From: Methylococcaceae bacterium
Lineage (GTDB): Bacteria; Pseudomonadota; Gammaproteobacteria; Methylococcales; Methylomonadaceae
Length of the DNA stretch: 24,217 nt
Direction: 5' to 3'
Assembly: GCA_021647585.1 (NCBI GenBank)
Contig: JAKIUK010000060.1
Span: 1-24,217 of the forward strand
Position 1 is the stretch's first letter; each line of letters opens with the position of its first letter. The position numbers and the translations under genes are program-made. The notes under the pieces were generated by a model. That model made no database searches and was not told the DNA's origin. It saw only the letters and a list, made by a program, of their open reading frames with translations. This document shows positions 6,120 through 14,938 of the stretch, piece after piece.

Positions 6120-6680
6120 TTATTTTCCATTCGCAAGGTTAAAACCTTCGCCTTTCAGGCGAACAGATTTATCTCAAATGTTACAATGACAAAATGGATT
6201 ATCGTTATGGTAGTCATACAGTCTACAACATTATACAGGTATCAAGTTTTAAAAGGTGATATCAGCTTGCGTGTAAGAGAGTTGGTAAGGCAAACTTGCG
6301 AAGCATTTGAAATCAAGATTTTGTCAAGGGTGGTTAGCAGGGATCGTGTGCATATAATAGTGTCTGCACCACCTAATATGGCGCCAAGTGAAATAATGCG
6401 AAAGATAAAAGCACAAAGTGCAAGAAAGCGTTTTGAAGAATTTCCAGAATTTAAAAAGCGGTACTGGGGGAAACACTTTTGGGCTAGGGGTTACTTTTGT
6501 GTCACGGTAGGGCAAATGACTGAGGAAATGATAAAAAATTATCTTGAGCACCATTTCGAAGCCAACCCGAATGATAATTTTAAAACAGAGTATGGAGAGC
6601 TGAAGTAACAGGGCTATTGCCCTGTACCCCGACTTTCAGTCGCCAATCTCTCTAATCCACCTGCTTTTAGCGGGTGGTTG
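6120..6680 (+). mobile_element. IS200/IS605-type insertion sequence, damaged
   Basis: A Y1 transposase gene is flanked by the subterminal hairpins that single-strand transposons use instead of inverted repeats. On the left are AAGGTT/AACCTT (6135-6148) and TTCGCCT-TTC-AGGCGAA (6147-6163). On the right are CAGGGC-TATT-GCCCTG (6609-6624), CGACT-TTC-AGTCG (6630-6642) and CCACCTGC-TTTTA-GCGGGTGG (6657-6677). Ends are approximate because such elements make no target duplication. No tnpB partner is present. Confidence 0.75.
6186..6608 (+). pseudogene. tnpA: IS200-type Y1 transposase TnpA, disrupted
   Basis: Residues from YRYQVLKGDISLRVRELVR onward match IS200-like TnpA closely, through KKRYWGKHFWARGYFCVT to MIKNYLEHHFE, which holds the catalytic Tyr. 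Two faults are visible. First, the natural start is the ATG at 6194, whose frame reads MDYRYGSHTVYN and then departs. About ten residues (family pattern roughly QYHFVWVTK) are deleted, with a frame change near 6230, so the present reading frame begins with an unrelated 15 residues or so. Second, the metal-binding HUH motif, normally DHVHI, reads DRVHI here, so the first His has become Arg. Both faults should abolish activity. Confidence 0.8.
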
Positions 6681-6718
6681 TTTAGTTTCTTAAGTTGGAA
6701 TTCAAGTTTTCCTTTTCC

Positions 6719-6767
6719 TTGATCAATTAGCGGGTCTTAAATTAGAATAAAGATGTACCTAGGTACA
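6719..6767 (+). promoter_or_regulatory. Candidate promoter with palindromic operator
   Basis: TTGATC (6719-6724) and TAGAAT (6743-6748), 18 bp apart, form a plausible sigma70 promoter. Just downstream, where transcription would begin, is a perfect 14-bp palindrome TGTACCTAGGTACA (6754-6767), a likely repressor-type binding site. The Sel1/SPOR gene starts 43 bp further on. Confidence 0.45.
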
Positions 6768-6810
6768 CAATTTAAGATAAGCCATTTGGAAGGGAAGTTA
6801 ACAAAACGCA

Positions 6811-8142
6811 ATGATTAAAATTTTTTTTCTGCTGCTGATAGTGGCCAGTTTTGATGTGCTCGCTACTTATGATGAAGGTAGGATAGCATTCGACCGGGGT
6901 AATTTTACCCATGCATATGAATTGTGGCTGGAGGCTGCTAAAAAACAAGCAGGGTCGCTCAATAATTCATTTCAATGGACAAGATCTTCCGATGAAAATC
7001 AACGAAATGCACAGTATGCTATTGCTGTTTTGTATTGGCTGGGGAAAGGCGTTGATCAGGATTATGAACAGGCAGCAAAATGGTTAAAGCGTGCCATAAG
7101 TTCGGGACACATTAAGGCGCAGTTAAAACTGGGATTTTTGTATTTGCAGGGAAAAGGCGTAGAAAAAAATGAAGTGGAAGCCAGAAAAAGTTTTTTAGTT
7201 GCTGCAGAACATGGTTTTGTAGATGCACAATTTAATTTAGGCGTGATGTATTTGACGGGAATAGGTGGGGGAAAAAGTATTCAACAGGCTAAATATTGGT
7301 TAAAGAAGGCAGCAAAGCAAGGTGACGGACAGGCCTTTGATGAATTGATGAACATTGAAGAATATAAAAATAATCGTATAGAGATTGCTGACTCTGATAG
7401 TCTTGACTTTAGTAACCCGCTAGAAATACAAAAGAATAATAATAAATTCTCTAATGAGACAGTTGATTTACCGGATGATACTGTACAGTTGAAGGTTCAG
7501 TTGGACGACAATCATGTTTTTTCAGATGGAAGTATAGAAAAATATGATTTTGTAAAACTGCCAGTATTCCAGAAGGAAAATAATGACATACCTATTAAAC
7601 ATGAAAGTGAACGGGGGCTAGAAAAACCGGAGAAAGTTCAGAAGAACAACCAAAACGGCTTAGCTTTTGAAAATGCAGAGTTACAGAAATTTGAACAGAA
7701 AGTGAAATTTATGATGGCTGATTTAAACGGGGTATCGAGTAAAAGAAAAAAAGTAAAAAGGTCAAATGAAACTAATCTGAAGAAATATAAGGAATTAAAA
7801 CCCAAACGAGATCAGGCAGCTGATTTACAACAAGGGTTAATGTTGCATCAACCAACATGGCTGTTACGCCAAACGGGGAAAAAATATGCTTTACAGGTTT
7901 TGGCTATGAGAAGTCTGCGAAAGTTGAAAAGTATTACAAATGCTTTATCTGCAGATGGAGATTGGGTCTATTTTGTAAAGCAGAGAGGAGGGCGACAATA
8001 TTATATTTTATTGCGCTGCTGTTTTATGGATAAAAGGGAGGCGAACGGTATTAACCAGAGTTTTCCATCAAAAATTAAAAAACTACAACCTTTTCGGATT
8101 CATCTTAATAAAATATTGCCTTTTGTTGTACCAGACCAATAA
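6811..8142 (+). CDS. Exported Sel1-repeat protein with C-terminal SPOR-like domain
   Basis: This 443-residue protein begins with a signal peptide (MIKIFFLLLIVASFDVLA, cleavage near residue 18). Three to four Sel1-like repeats follow at about residues 65-175: AQYAIAVLYWLGKGVDQDYEQAAKW, AQLKLGFLYLQGKGVEKN and AQFNLGVMYLTGIGGGKS are the clear units (each written in part). A long charged, low-complexity linker (about 185-345) leads to a C-terminal SPOR-like domain from PTWLLRQTGKKYALQVL (about 348) to LQPFRI (about 430). SPOR domains bind denuded septal peptidoglycan and Sel1 repeats mediate protein contacts, so a periplasmic role at the cell envelope is likely. It is a single-gene unit with its own candidate promoter. 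The exact function is unknown. Confidence 0.75.
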   Translation: MIKIFFLLLIVASFDVLATYDEGRIAFDRGNFTHAYELWLEAAKKQAGSLNNSFQWTRSSDENQRNAQYAIAVLYWLGKGVDQDYEQAAKWLKRAISSGHIKAQLKLGFLYLQGKGVEKNEVEARKSFLVAAEHGFVDAQFNLGVMYLTGIGGGKSIQQAKYWLKKAAKQGDGQAFDELMNIEEYKNNRIEIADSDSLDFSNPLEIQKNNNKFSNETVDLPDDTVQLKVQLDDNHVFSDGSIEKYDFVKLPVFQKENNDIPIKHESERGLEKPEKVQKNNQNGLAFENAELQKFEQKVKFMMADLNGVSSKRKKVKRSNETNLKKYKELKPKRDQAADLQQGLMLHQPTWLLRQTGKKYALQVLAMRSLRKLKSITNALSADGDWVYFVKQRGGRQYYILLRCCFMDKREANGINQSFPSKIKKLQPFRIHLNKILPFVVPDQ

Positions 8143-8214
8143 TGGTTTATACTCCACGCGGTCACGGATGCGGAATAAACAAATATGCTGCCTTTACAGT
8201 ATCTGGTTCAGAAC

Positions 8215-9156
8215 TTATAACCCCCACAGTACCATTTGAAAGGCACTTTGAAACTGACTCAAAGTAAGATCGAACTGAGCTCCACCGGCAATCCTGGAAT
8301 TATTCCACGGATTTCGAAGACTGACTCGTTTATGACTATAACCAAGAACAGCATAGGCATGATTTGCTACCACGTTTGTAGCTGTTGGGACGTTAGCTCC
8401 GAGACTAGCTGCAATTGTGGGGCGATTACCTGCTTGTCTCAGGGCGCGGGTCAAATTTCGTCGCTGGCTGGATGGGAGTCCGGAAAGAGGCTGAGTCACA
8501 TTCTGTGAGTTCGTGTGTGCAATCCAGCCAAAGTTACCTACAAAGTCCTGCATGACTTGACTGACATCAGGGGGGTTGCCAAGTTGCCGTTGGGATCGCG
8601 CCAGTCCTCGGTAACTATTGCCCCCTGCGAAGACTGCATAGGCTTTTTCAAGAAGACTAGGCCAAATTACCCTATTTGGCGAACTGGCATAAATGAGTCT
8701 TCCACCCTGGTGATAGAAACGAGTAGTGACACGCACTACACGTGCGTTACGCCTGCGGAATTGGATGTTATATACCCGTGGTGAACCATTTTGAAAGTTA
8801 GTAAGCATACTGAGAATTGCTGCAGGGCTTGCATGGGCCATCGCTATCATAGCTGCCGCAGCAGGGCACGTTGAGATTGCCCCTTGGACAACATCATTTA
8901 TTTGTGGTCCTTGATGTCCAAAAGGAGGTTGTTGTATATCCAGGAGTTGTAGATTGCCACCTCCCGGTCCACCGACCGGGGTAGGTTCGGTGCCTCCCCA
9001 AGGCGTTTGATTGGGGTTTGCTACGATACCACCAAGCTGGGCAAGAAGCACTGCATTTGGTGGCAGACTACTTAATGGTCCGCGCGAACTGCCTGTTGAT
9101 CTAATATTGTTAACCCCTAAAGGACCGGGCACTCTTCCAATTTCTCTTCTCGGCAT
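8215..9156 (-). CDS. Calpain-like cysteine peptidase (family C2)
   Basis: This 313-residue protein carries the calpain catalytic signature. QGAISTCPAAAAMIA has the oxyanion Gln91 and nucleophile Cys97. WPSLLEKAYAVFAGGNSY (165-182) is the family's substrate-cleft helix. NHAYAVLGY has His266, and VSLRNPWNN has Asn282 in the typical R-N-P-W box. The first 85 or so residues are rich in Pro and Gly with no signal peptide and look like a disordered leader or a secretion or targeting tail. Calcium-binding EF-hand domains of animal calpains are absent. The gene is noticeably richer in G and C than its neighbours, which suggests recent acquisition. It is transcribed alone, toward the Sel1/SPOR gene. 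Substrate and location are unknown. Confidence 0.75.
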   Translation of the reverse strand: MPRREIGRVPGPLGVNNIRSTGSSRGPLSSLPPNAVLLAQLGGIVANPNQTPWGGTEPTPVGGPGGGNLQLLDIQQPPFGHQGPQINDVVQGAISTCPAAAAMIAMAHASPAAILSMLTNFQNGSPRVYNIQFRRRNARVVRVTTRFYHQGGRLIYASSPNRVIWPSLLEKAYAVFAGGNSYRGLARSQRQLGNPPDVSQVMQDFVGNFGWIAHTNSQNVTQPLSGLPSSQRRNLTRALRQAGNRPTIAASLGANVPTATNVVANHAYAVLGYSHKRVSLRNPWNNSRIAGGAQFDLTLSQFQSAFQMVLWGL

Positions 9157-9241
9157 AGTGAATAACCTCGCAGGTTTTATTAGACTAATCCAATGGACTA
9201 AAGTTTCATTGTCGGTATGATTGAATAGGTATTAATATTTT

Positions 9242-9925
9242 TTAAGGCAAAAACAAGCGAAATCGGGCTCCACCCAAGGCACTGTTATTATCTATTTTTA
9301 TATAACCTGTAGTATTTCTTGCAGTATGTAATGTAGCAATGGTAGAAACAAAATGTAAACCCAGTCCCGTACTTCCGGAAATCCAGTTACTGGGGATATT
9401 ATTTAGATCTATGGATAGCAATTGATCAGGATAACCCGTGCCGTCATCTTCTATGCAAAAAACAATAAATCCATGATCCTGATAGCTGGATAGACTGATT
9501 TGAGTGTTTGTATAGCGTTGGGCATTATTTAAGATACTGCCTAATGCATTACATATATGGTTATAGTCACAGTAACAATAACAATTTTCAGGACATTCTA
9601 TTGTAAGCTTGATTTTATTGAGTTGTAATAAAGGCGTTTGTTGTGCTTTTACTTCCTGAAAAATATCCAACACTGAATAATCATCAATATCCAGGCTGAA
9701 TTTTGCTGAATCAATTTTATAAAGCTCTAGTAATTGAACCAGGCTATTATTCATTCTGTTAGTTTCAAATTCCAGCTGAATAAGATCCTTATTTTCATTG
9801 AATTGTTGTTTGGCAGATAATTGCGTGATCAATTCACGGACGGTTGCCAGCGAGTTTTTTATATCATGGACAGACGATGCAAGGACCTCTGTGAATTTGA
9901 TGTTGTTGAGTGGGGTGTGGGACAT
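9242..9925 (-). CDS. Soluble sensor histidine kinase
   Basis: This 227-residue protein consists only of a kinase core. The dimerisation/phosphoacceptor helix has VHDIKNSLA with His20. The ATP-binding domain shows the N box (ILNNAQRYT, about 131-139), the G1 box (EDDGTGYP, 159-166) and the G2 box (GSTGLGLHF, 184-192). There is no membrane segment and no PAS or other sensor domain, so the input must come from a partner. Its start is 7 bp after the stop of the response regulator-TPR gene, so the two are co-transcribed and surely cognate. The TPR part of the partner could supply the sensing or docking function. Confidence 0.85.
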   Translation of the reverse strand: MSHTPLNNIKFTEVLASSVHDIKNSLATVRELITQLSAKQQFNENKDLIQLEFETNRMNNSLVQLLELYKIDSAKFSLDIDDYSVLDIFQEVKAQQTPLLQLNKIKLTIECPENCYCYCDYNHICNALGSILNNAQRYTNTQISLSSYQDHGFIVFCIEDDGTGYPDQLLSIDLNNIPSNWISGSTGLGLHFVSTIATLHTARNTTGYIKIDNNSALGGARFRLFLP

Positions 9926-9932
9926 ATGGAGT

Positions 9933-11555
9933 TTATGATGTCTGAGGATTGGTTATATTTTCAAATTGCAGTTGAAGATTTCCTATTTTGTCTTGCGCAA
10001 CGCCTACCTGTTTTGCTCTTTTTAAATATTGATGAGCAAGCAATAAGTTTTCTTTATTAATACCGGATGATTTTAGGTCATGGATGGTGATTTTCGCCAT
10101 ATTTAAAATAATGGTTTTATTGTGAGGCATTTTTTCTGCCGCCTGTTTAAAAACAGCGAAAGCCTCCTTGATCAGGCCTTGCTGGAAAAATTTAACGCCT
10201 TGATTGTTTATATTAATAAGTTCCTGTCTTATTCGTTGTATCAGAGCTTCTGAGCTATTTTCACGACCAATACTGCTTTGCATATGACGAATGTTATCCA
10301 TAACAGTATTGTCATCAATATGGTTATGGACTAAGGAAATAATGATTTTATCCGCAGTTTCTATATCATTGTTTAAATAGCAAGCTTTGGCTATGTCTAG
10401 CTGCAGGTCTTTAGGTAATCTATCTTTTAATTGGTGGTGCAAGTTCTGGACTTTTTCAAAAGCTTGTTCTGATAATTTGCTATCTTCCATTTTTTGGTAT
10501 ATTTCGGTTTCCAGGGCAGCCGCTCTTAACTCCGCTTCCTGATTGTTTGGGAAATGTTGTTGCATACTGTTCAGTGTTTGTAATGCTTCCATTTTTTTAT
10601 TATTTTTGGAATATACCTTTGCAAATCCAGAGAAATCACTGGGAGATTGGTGGGTAGAGTATTTGCCTAGATTAGAGACAGCCTTGTAGGCTTTTTCAGC
10701 GATATCGAGATGCTCCAGTCTAGCTGCCAGTAGAGCTAGTTTTTTTTGCCTGAAAAAAGAATGCGGGGATATTTCTGTGGCCTGGTTCAACGTTTCCTCA
10801 GCATCGGAATTATGCCCAATCGCCTGGTATGAATCTGCTAACCAGTCATAGCATTCCATTAGCATGGGGTTTTGAGCAATAAGTTCCTGAAAGATAGTGA
10901 TGGCTTGTTCATGTTCGCTCTGGAAGAAAGCGACGATCCCTGTGCCGAGCCTGGCCCATGATATTTCTCTTTGTGTAAGCACTTCCTGATATATGCTGGT
11001 GGCTTTGTCAAAATCACCTGTTTTGATTGCAAGGTCTGCCCGTATCTTTAATAGCTGTGATCGAAAGGCTTTATTATTTTGATCTATTAATTGGTCACAA
11101 AAATGAATTGCACGGGCCAGGTTTCCCTGCTCAATTTCTCTTTCAACAACATATAAAATTTGTTTTCGTGCGTAGCATTTCTCCAGACGCATTAAAAGTT
11201 GCTGGGCATTAAAGGGTTTTGCCAGATATTCGTCAGGTTTGTTTTCTATGGTACTGAGTACAAACCTGGCATTTTGATGGGCAGTTACAATAATAAAAAG
11301 TGAGTTGAATGATATCAGTTTTTTGTATCTGGCTTCTTCCAGTATCTGTTGGCCATTTTTTCCTTCGCCCAGATTATAGTCACACAAAACGATATCAAAA
11401 TTTTGTTGTTTCATAGCATTTATGGCAGTAATGCCATCTTCTGCCTCGACTATTGCATGTGCTCCCAAGGTATGAAGGATTCCTTTCATGGCTTTTCGCA
11501 TTACCGGATAATCTTCAATAATTAAAATGGTTTTGCTAGTTAAATTTAGCTTCAT
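9933..11555 (-). CDS. Response regulator with TPR output domain
   Basis: This 540-residue protein has an N-terminal receiver domain (about 1-125). It carries acidic Glu14/Asp15, phosphoacceptor Asp59 (IVLCDYNLG), Thr91 (IIVTAHQ) and Lys113 (YLAKPF). The rest is a helical array of tetratricopeptide repeats (about 135-530), for example units starting near ARAIHFCDQLI, ATSIYQEVL, AITIFQELI and AEETLNQAT. There is no DNA-binding, GGDEF, EAL or enzyme domain, so output is presumably by protein contact. It is first in an operon with the downstream histidine kinase and divergent from htpG, sharing a 110-bp upstream region. Similar receiver-TPR proteins occur in several gammaproteobacteria; their function is not settled. 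Confidence 0.85.
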   Translation of the reverse strand: MKLNLTSKTILIIEDYPVMRKAMKGILHTLGAHAIVEAEDGITAINAMKQQNFDIVLCDYNLGEGKNGQQILEEARYKKLISFNSLFIIVTAHQNARFVLSTIENKPDEYLAKPFNAQQLLMRLEKCYARKQILYVVEREIEQGNLARAIHFCDQLIDQNNKAFRSQLLKIRADLAIKTGDFDKATSIYQEVLTQREISWARLGTGIVAFFQSEHEQAITIFQELIAQNPMLMECYDWLADSYQAIGHNSDAEETLNQATEISPHSFFRQKKLALLAARLEHLDIAEKAYKAVSNLGKYSTHQSPSDFSGFAKVYSKNNKKMEALQTLNSMQQHFPNNQEAELRAAALETEIYQKMEDSKLSEQAFEKVQNLHHQLKDRLPKDLQLDIAKACYLNNDIETADKIIISLVHNHIDDNTVMDNIRHMQSSIGRENSSEALIQRIRQELININNQGVKFFQQGLIKEAFAVFKQAAEKMPHNKTIILNMAKITIHDLKSSGINKENLLLAHQYLKRAKQVGVAQDKIGNLQLQFENITNPQTS

Positions 11556-11598
11556 AGTGTTTTAAGTGTAACTATTGAATTAAAACTGTCCAGTTTCA

Positions 11599-11625
11599 CT
11601 TGAAAAAAAAAATACTGCCCCAAAA
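11599..11625 (+). promoter_or_regulatory. Candidate sigma32 heat-shock promoter of htpG
   Basis: CTTGAAA (11599-11605) and CCCCAAAA (11618-11625) match the -35 (CTTGAAA) and -10 (CCCCATnT) boxes of the heat-shock sigma factor RpoH. The spacer is 12 bp, one or two shorter than typical. The start codon of htpG lies 40 bp downstream, and htpG is a classic RpoH target. Confidence 0.6.
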
Positions 11626-11665
11626 TAATGTTCAATCAAAATAGAAATATAGGACAAACAAACAC

Positions 11666-13591
11666 ATGACTGTTGAAGCAAAAAAAGAAACCCTGGGGTT
11701 TCAAACTGAAGTTAAGCATTTATTACATTTGATGATTCATTCTTTGTATAGCAACAAAGAAATATTTCTTCGTGAATTAATTTCAAACGGCTCTGATGCA
11801 GCAGATAAATTGCGCTTTGAAGCTTTATCTAATGATGGTTTATATGAAGGTAACAGTGAGCTGGCTATTCGTATCGACTTTGATAAGGATGAGCGTACGA
11901 TAACTGTGAGTGATACAGGTATAGGGATGTCAAGAGAGGAAGTTCAGGAGCATATTGGCACTATTGCAAAATCAGGCACTAAGCAGTTTTTTGAAAAACT
12001 GACGGGAGATGAAGCAAAGGACAGCGAGTTAATAGGTCAGTTTGGTGTGGGTTTTTACTCCGCATTTATTGTTGCGGATAAAGTGACCTTAACTACACGT
12101 AAAGCGGGCGAAACTGAAGCAGTGCGTTGGGAATCAGCGGGTGAGGGTGATTACACACTGGAGACAGTTGAGAAAGCAAGTCGTGGTACAGAAGTAGTGC
12201 TGCATCTGAAAGAAGGGGAAGACGAATTTTTAGATGGTTACAGATTGCGTTCCATTGTAAAGAAATTCTCTGATCATATTTCTTTACCTATTATCATGGA
12301 CCGGGATGTTCCTGCAGAAACTGATGAAGAAGGAAAGGAAACGGCTCCTGCACGTGTCGAAGATGAAACTGTCAATAGTGCTTCAGCCCTATGGACTAAG
12401 TCTAAGGACGAAATTTCCGAGGAAGATTATAATGAATTTTATAAGCATGTAGGGCATGACTTTCAAGATCCTCTCACCCATGTACACAGTAAAGTTGAAG
12501 GCACCAATGAATATACATTGTTGCTTTATGTTCCTGCTCGTGCTCCGTTTGATATGTGGGACAGAGATGCCAAACATGGTGTAAAACTGTATATCCGTAA
12601 AGTATTTATTACTGATGATGCAGAGCAGTTAATGCCACGTTATTTGCGTTTTGTGCGCGGGGTGATTGACTCTGATTCATTACCATTAAACGTTTCAAGA
12701 GAGATTTTACAACAAAGTAAACAAATCAGCACCATAAAAGCAGGTGCGGTTAAGAAAGTTTTAGGCCTCTTGAAAACTATGGCCAAGGATACTGAAACGT
12801 ATGAAAAGTTCTGGTCAGAGTTTGGTAATGTAATTAAAGAAGGTGTGATTGAAGATTTAAAAAATAAAGATGCAATAGCCAAGTTATTACGTTTTTCTTC
12901 AACGCATACCGACAAAGAAAAACAGGATGTTTCTCTTGCTGATTACGTGGCGCGTATGAAAGAAGGGCAGGAAAAAATTTATTATGTGACGGCTGATAGT
13001 TTTTCAGCTGCAAAAAACAGCCCTCATTTAGAAGTTTTCCGTAAAAAAGGGATTGAAGTCATCTTAATGGCGGACCGTGTTGATGAGTGGCTGGTTTCTA
13101 ATCTGAATGAATTTGATGGGAAGCAGCTGCAATCGGTTGCAAAAGGTGAATTAGACCTGGATAAACTGGATACAGAAGAAGAGAAGAAAGAGCAGGAAGA
13201 AACAAATAAGGATTTTGAAGCCATTCTTAAACAGATGAAAGAGGTGTTAGGTGACAAAGTAAGCGAAGTACGTATTACTAATCGTTTAACTGATTCACCT
13301 GCCTGTTTGGTAACGGGTGATAATGATATGAGCTTGAATATGGAACGGATTATGAAAGAAGCGGGCCAATCAATGAATATGATGGGTATGGGGGGGGCAA
13401 AGCCAATATTTGAGATTAACCCGGCGCATGCTTTGGTAACAAGCATTAAAAATGAGCAAGATGATGATCGGTTTGCTGATATTACCCAAATTTTATTTGA
13501 TCAGGCAATTTTGAGTGAGGGTGGTCAATTAGATGATCCAACTGCATTTGTTCATAAATTGAACGGATTGTTACAAGGCTTGTTAAAATAG
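11666..13591 (+). CDS. htpG: Molecular chaperone HtpG (Hsp90)
   Basis: This 641-residue protein has the full Hsp90 layout. The N-terminal GHKL ATPase domain shows LISNGSDAADKLRF, the D-T-G-I-G-M motif and GQFGVGFYSAF. The middle domain includes YVPARAPFDMW and SREILQQSK, where Arg in LNVSREI contacts ATP. The C-terminal dimerisation domain ends without the eukaryotic MEEVD tail. It acts in the cytosol, remodelling client proteins together with DnaK. Length and start (at MTVEAKKETLGFQTEVK) fit the family. It is a single transcription unit with a heat-shock-type promoter in front and a strong terminator behind. Confidence 0.97.
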   Translation: MTVEAKKETLGFQTEVKHLLHLMIHSLYSNKEIFLRELISNGSDAADKLRFEALSNDGLYEGNSELAIRIDFDKDERTITVSDTGIGMSREEVQEHIGTIAKSGTKQFFEKLTGDEAKDSELIGQFGVGFYSAFIVADKVTLTTRKAGETEAVRWESAGEGDYTLETVEKASRGTEVVLHLKEGEDEFLDGYRLRSIVKKFSDHISLPIIMDRDVPAETDEEGKETAPARVEDETVNSASALWTKSKDEISEEDYNEFYKHVGHDFQDPLTHVHSKVEGTNEYTLLLYVPARAPFDMWDRDAKHGVKLYIRKVFITDDAEQLMPRYLRFVRGVIDSDSLPLNVSREILQQSKQISTIKAGAVKKVLGLLKTMAKDTETYEKFWSEFGNVIKEGVIEDLKNKDAIAKLLRFSSTHTDKEKQDVSLADYVARMKEGQEKIYYVTADSFSAAKNSPHLEVFRKKGIEVILMADRVDEWLVSNLNEFDGKQLQSVAKGELDLDKLDTEEEKKEQEETNKDFEAILKQMKEVLGDKVSEVRITNRLTDSPACLVTGDNDMSLNMERIMKEAGQSMNMMGMGGAKPIFEINPAHALVTSIKNEQDDDRFADITQILFDQAILSEGGQLDDPTAFVHKLNGLLQGLLK

Positions 13592-13617
13592 CTACTTAGC
13601 TTCGATAGTAAAGTAAT

Positions 13618-13642
13618 AAAGGTCGGTTTTCCGGCCTTTTTT
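13618..13642 (+). terminator. Rho-independent terminator of htpG
   Basis: AAAGGTCGG (13618-13626), loop TTTT, and CCGGCCTTT (13631-13639) form a 9-bp stem with one G-T pair running into a T tract to 13642. It lies 27 bp after the htpG stop. Confidence 0.85.
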
Positions 13643-13739
13643 ATTTTTTAAGCAAAGCAAATACTCATTTGTTCGATTTATTCATATGTCTTATGAAAAG
13701 ATATTCAATTTTGTTAACCAAAGAAAGCGATATTGAAAA

Positions 13740-14852
13740 ATGGAATTTAAACTAAAAAATACCGACGGTTATGCGCGCAGAGGGCAGTTGAAATTTCCCC
13801 GAGGTACAATAGAAACGCCCGTTTTTATGCCTGTTGGGACTTATGGAACTGTTAAATCATTAACGCCAGAGGACTTAACAGGTATAGGTGCACAAATTAT
13901 TTTAGGTAATACCTTTCATTTAATGCTGCGTCCTGGGATGGGTGTGGTTAAGGCACATGGTGACTTGCATGATTTTATGCATTGGGACAAACCTATTTTA
14001 ACTGATTCGGGTGGTTTTCAGGTTTTTAGCCTGGGAGCAATGAGAAAAATTTCTGAACAAGGGGTGACTTTTAAATCACCGATTAATGGCAGTAAGATTT
14101 TTATGGGACCTGAAGAATCCATGCAGGTCCAGCGTGATTTAGGTTCTGATATCGTGATGATATTTGATGAGTGTACGCCTTATCCTGCAACTGTACAGGA
14201 AGCAGCTGATTCAATGCGCTTGTCATTGCGTTGGGCTGAACGCAGTAAGAGTGCTCATGCAGATAATCCAGCCGCATTATTTGGTATTGTTCAGGGTGGC
14301 ATGTATGAACATTTACGCCAAGAATCAATAGATGGCTTGCGAGACATCGAATTTGATGGCTATGCCATTGGTGGACTTTCAGTCGGTGAGCCCAAAGAAG
14401 AAATGATGGCAACATTAGATGTGGTTCATCCTAAAATGCCAGTAGATAAACCTAGGTATTTGATGGGGGTGGGTACACCGGAAGATTTGGTTGAAGCCGT
14501 TAGGCGTGGAATTGATATGTTTGATTGCGTGATGCCTACGCGTAATGCTAGAAATGGCCATTTATTTACCCGTTCGGGTGTTATTAAAATCAGAAATAGG
14601 CAATACGAACTTGATACCCGGCCACTTGATGAAAATTGTGCTTGTTATACCTGCCAGAATTATTCTAGGTCTTATCTTCGGCATCTGGATAAATGCAGGG
14701 AAATGTTAGGATCAAGACTTAATACAATACATAACCTGTATTATTATTTGCAACTAATGCAAGGCATACGAGATGCGATTGAAAAAAGCGAGTTTGATGG
14801 TTTTGTTCAGCATTTTTACCAGTTGCGGAGTAAGGTGACACCTAATATATAG
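13740..14852 (+). CDS. tgt: tRNA-guanine transglycosylase
   Basis: This 370-residue enzyme exchanges guanine at the wobble position of GUN-anticodon tRNAs for preQ1, a step of queuosine synthesis. Visible are LTDSGGFQVFS with Asp89, and GIDMFDCVMPTRNARNGH with the probable nucleophile Asp262. The zinc site is Cys300, Cys302 and Cys305 (NCACYTC) with His331. The start at MEFKLKNTDGYARRG aligns with the family. No strong ribosome-binding site is seen, only an A-rich GAAAA. It precedes yajC-secD-secF, a common gammaproteobacterial order. The usual upstream partner queA is absent; htpG lies there instead. Confidence 0.96.
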   Translation: MEFKLKNTDGYARRGQLKFPRGTIETPVFMPVGTYGTVKSLTPEDLTGIGAQIILGNTFHLMLRPGMGVVKAHGDLHDFMHWDKPILTDSGGFQVFSLGAMRKISEQGVTFKSPINGSKIFMGPEESMQVQRDLGSDIVMIFDECTPYPATVQEAADSMRLSLRWAERSKSAHADNPAALFGIVQGGMYEHLRQESIDGLRDIEFDGYAIGGLSVGEPKEEMMATLDVVHPKMPVDKPRYLMGVGTPEDLVEAVRRGIDMFDCVMPTRNARNGHLFTRSGVIKIRNRQYELDTRPLDENCACYTCQNYSRSYLRHLDKCREMLGSRLNTIHNLYYYLQLMQGIRDAIEKSEFDGFVQHFYQLRSKVTPNI

Positions 14853-14938
14853 TTTTCTTGTAATAATCGTCTATTGTTTTTTGCTTATAACAAAAGTTTC
14901 GTAGCCAGCTATGCGTCTATCGTTACACCTTGAAAACA

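Noticed and set aside
8236..8784. Two plus-strand reading frames opposite the calpain-like gene
   Set aside because: They are antisense to a gene with a full catalytic triad and show no family features.
13024..13446. 140-residue minus-strand reading frame within htpG
   Set aside because: Serine-rich shadow of a conserved gene on the opposite strand, with no independent signals.
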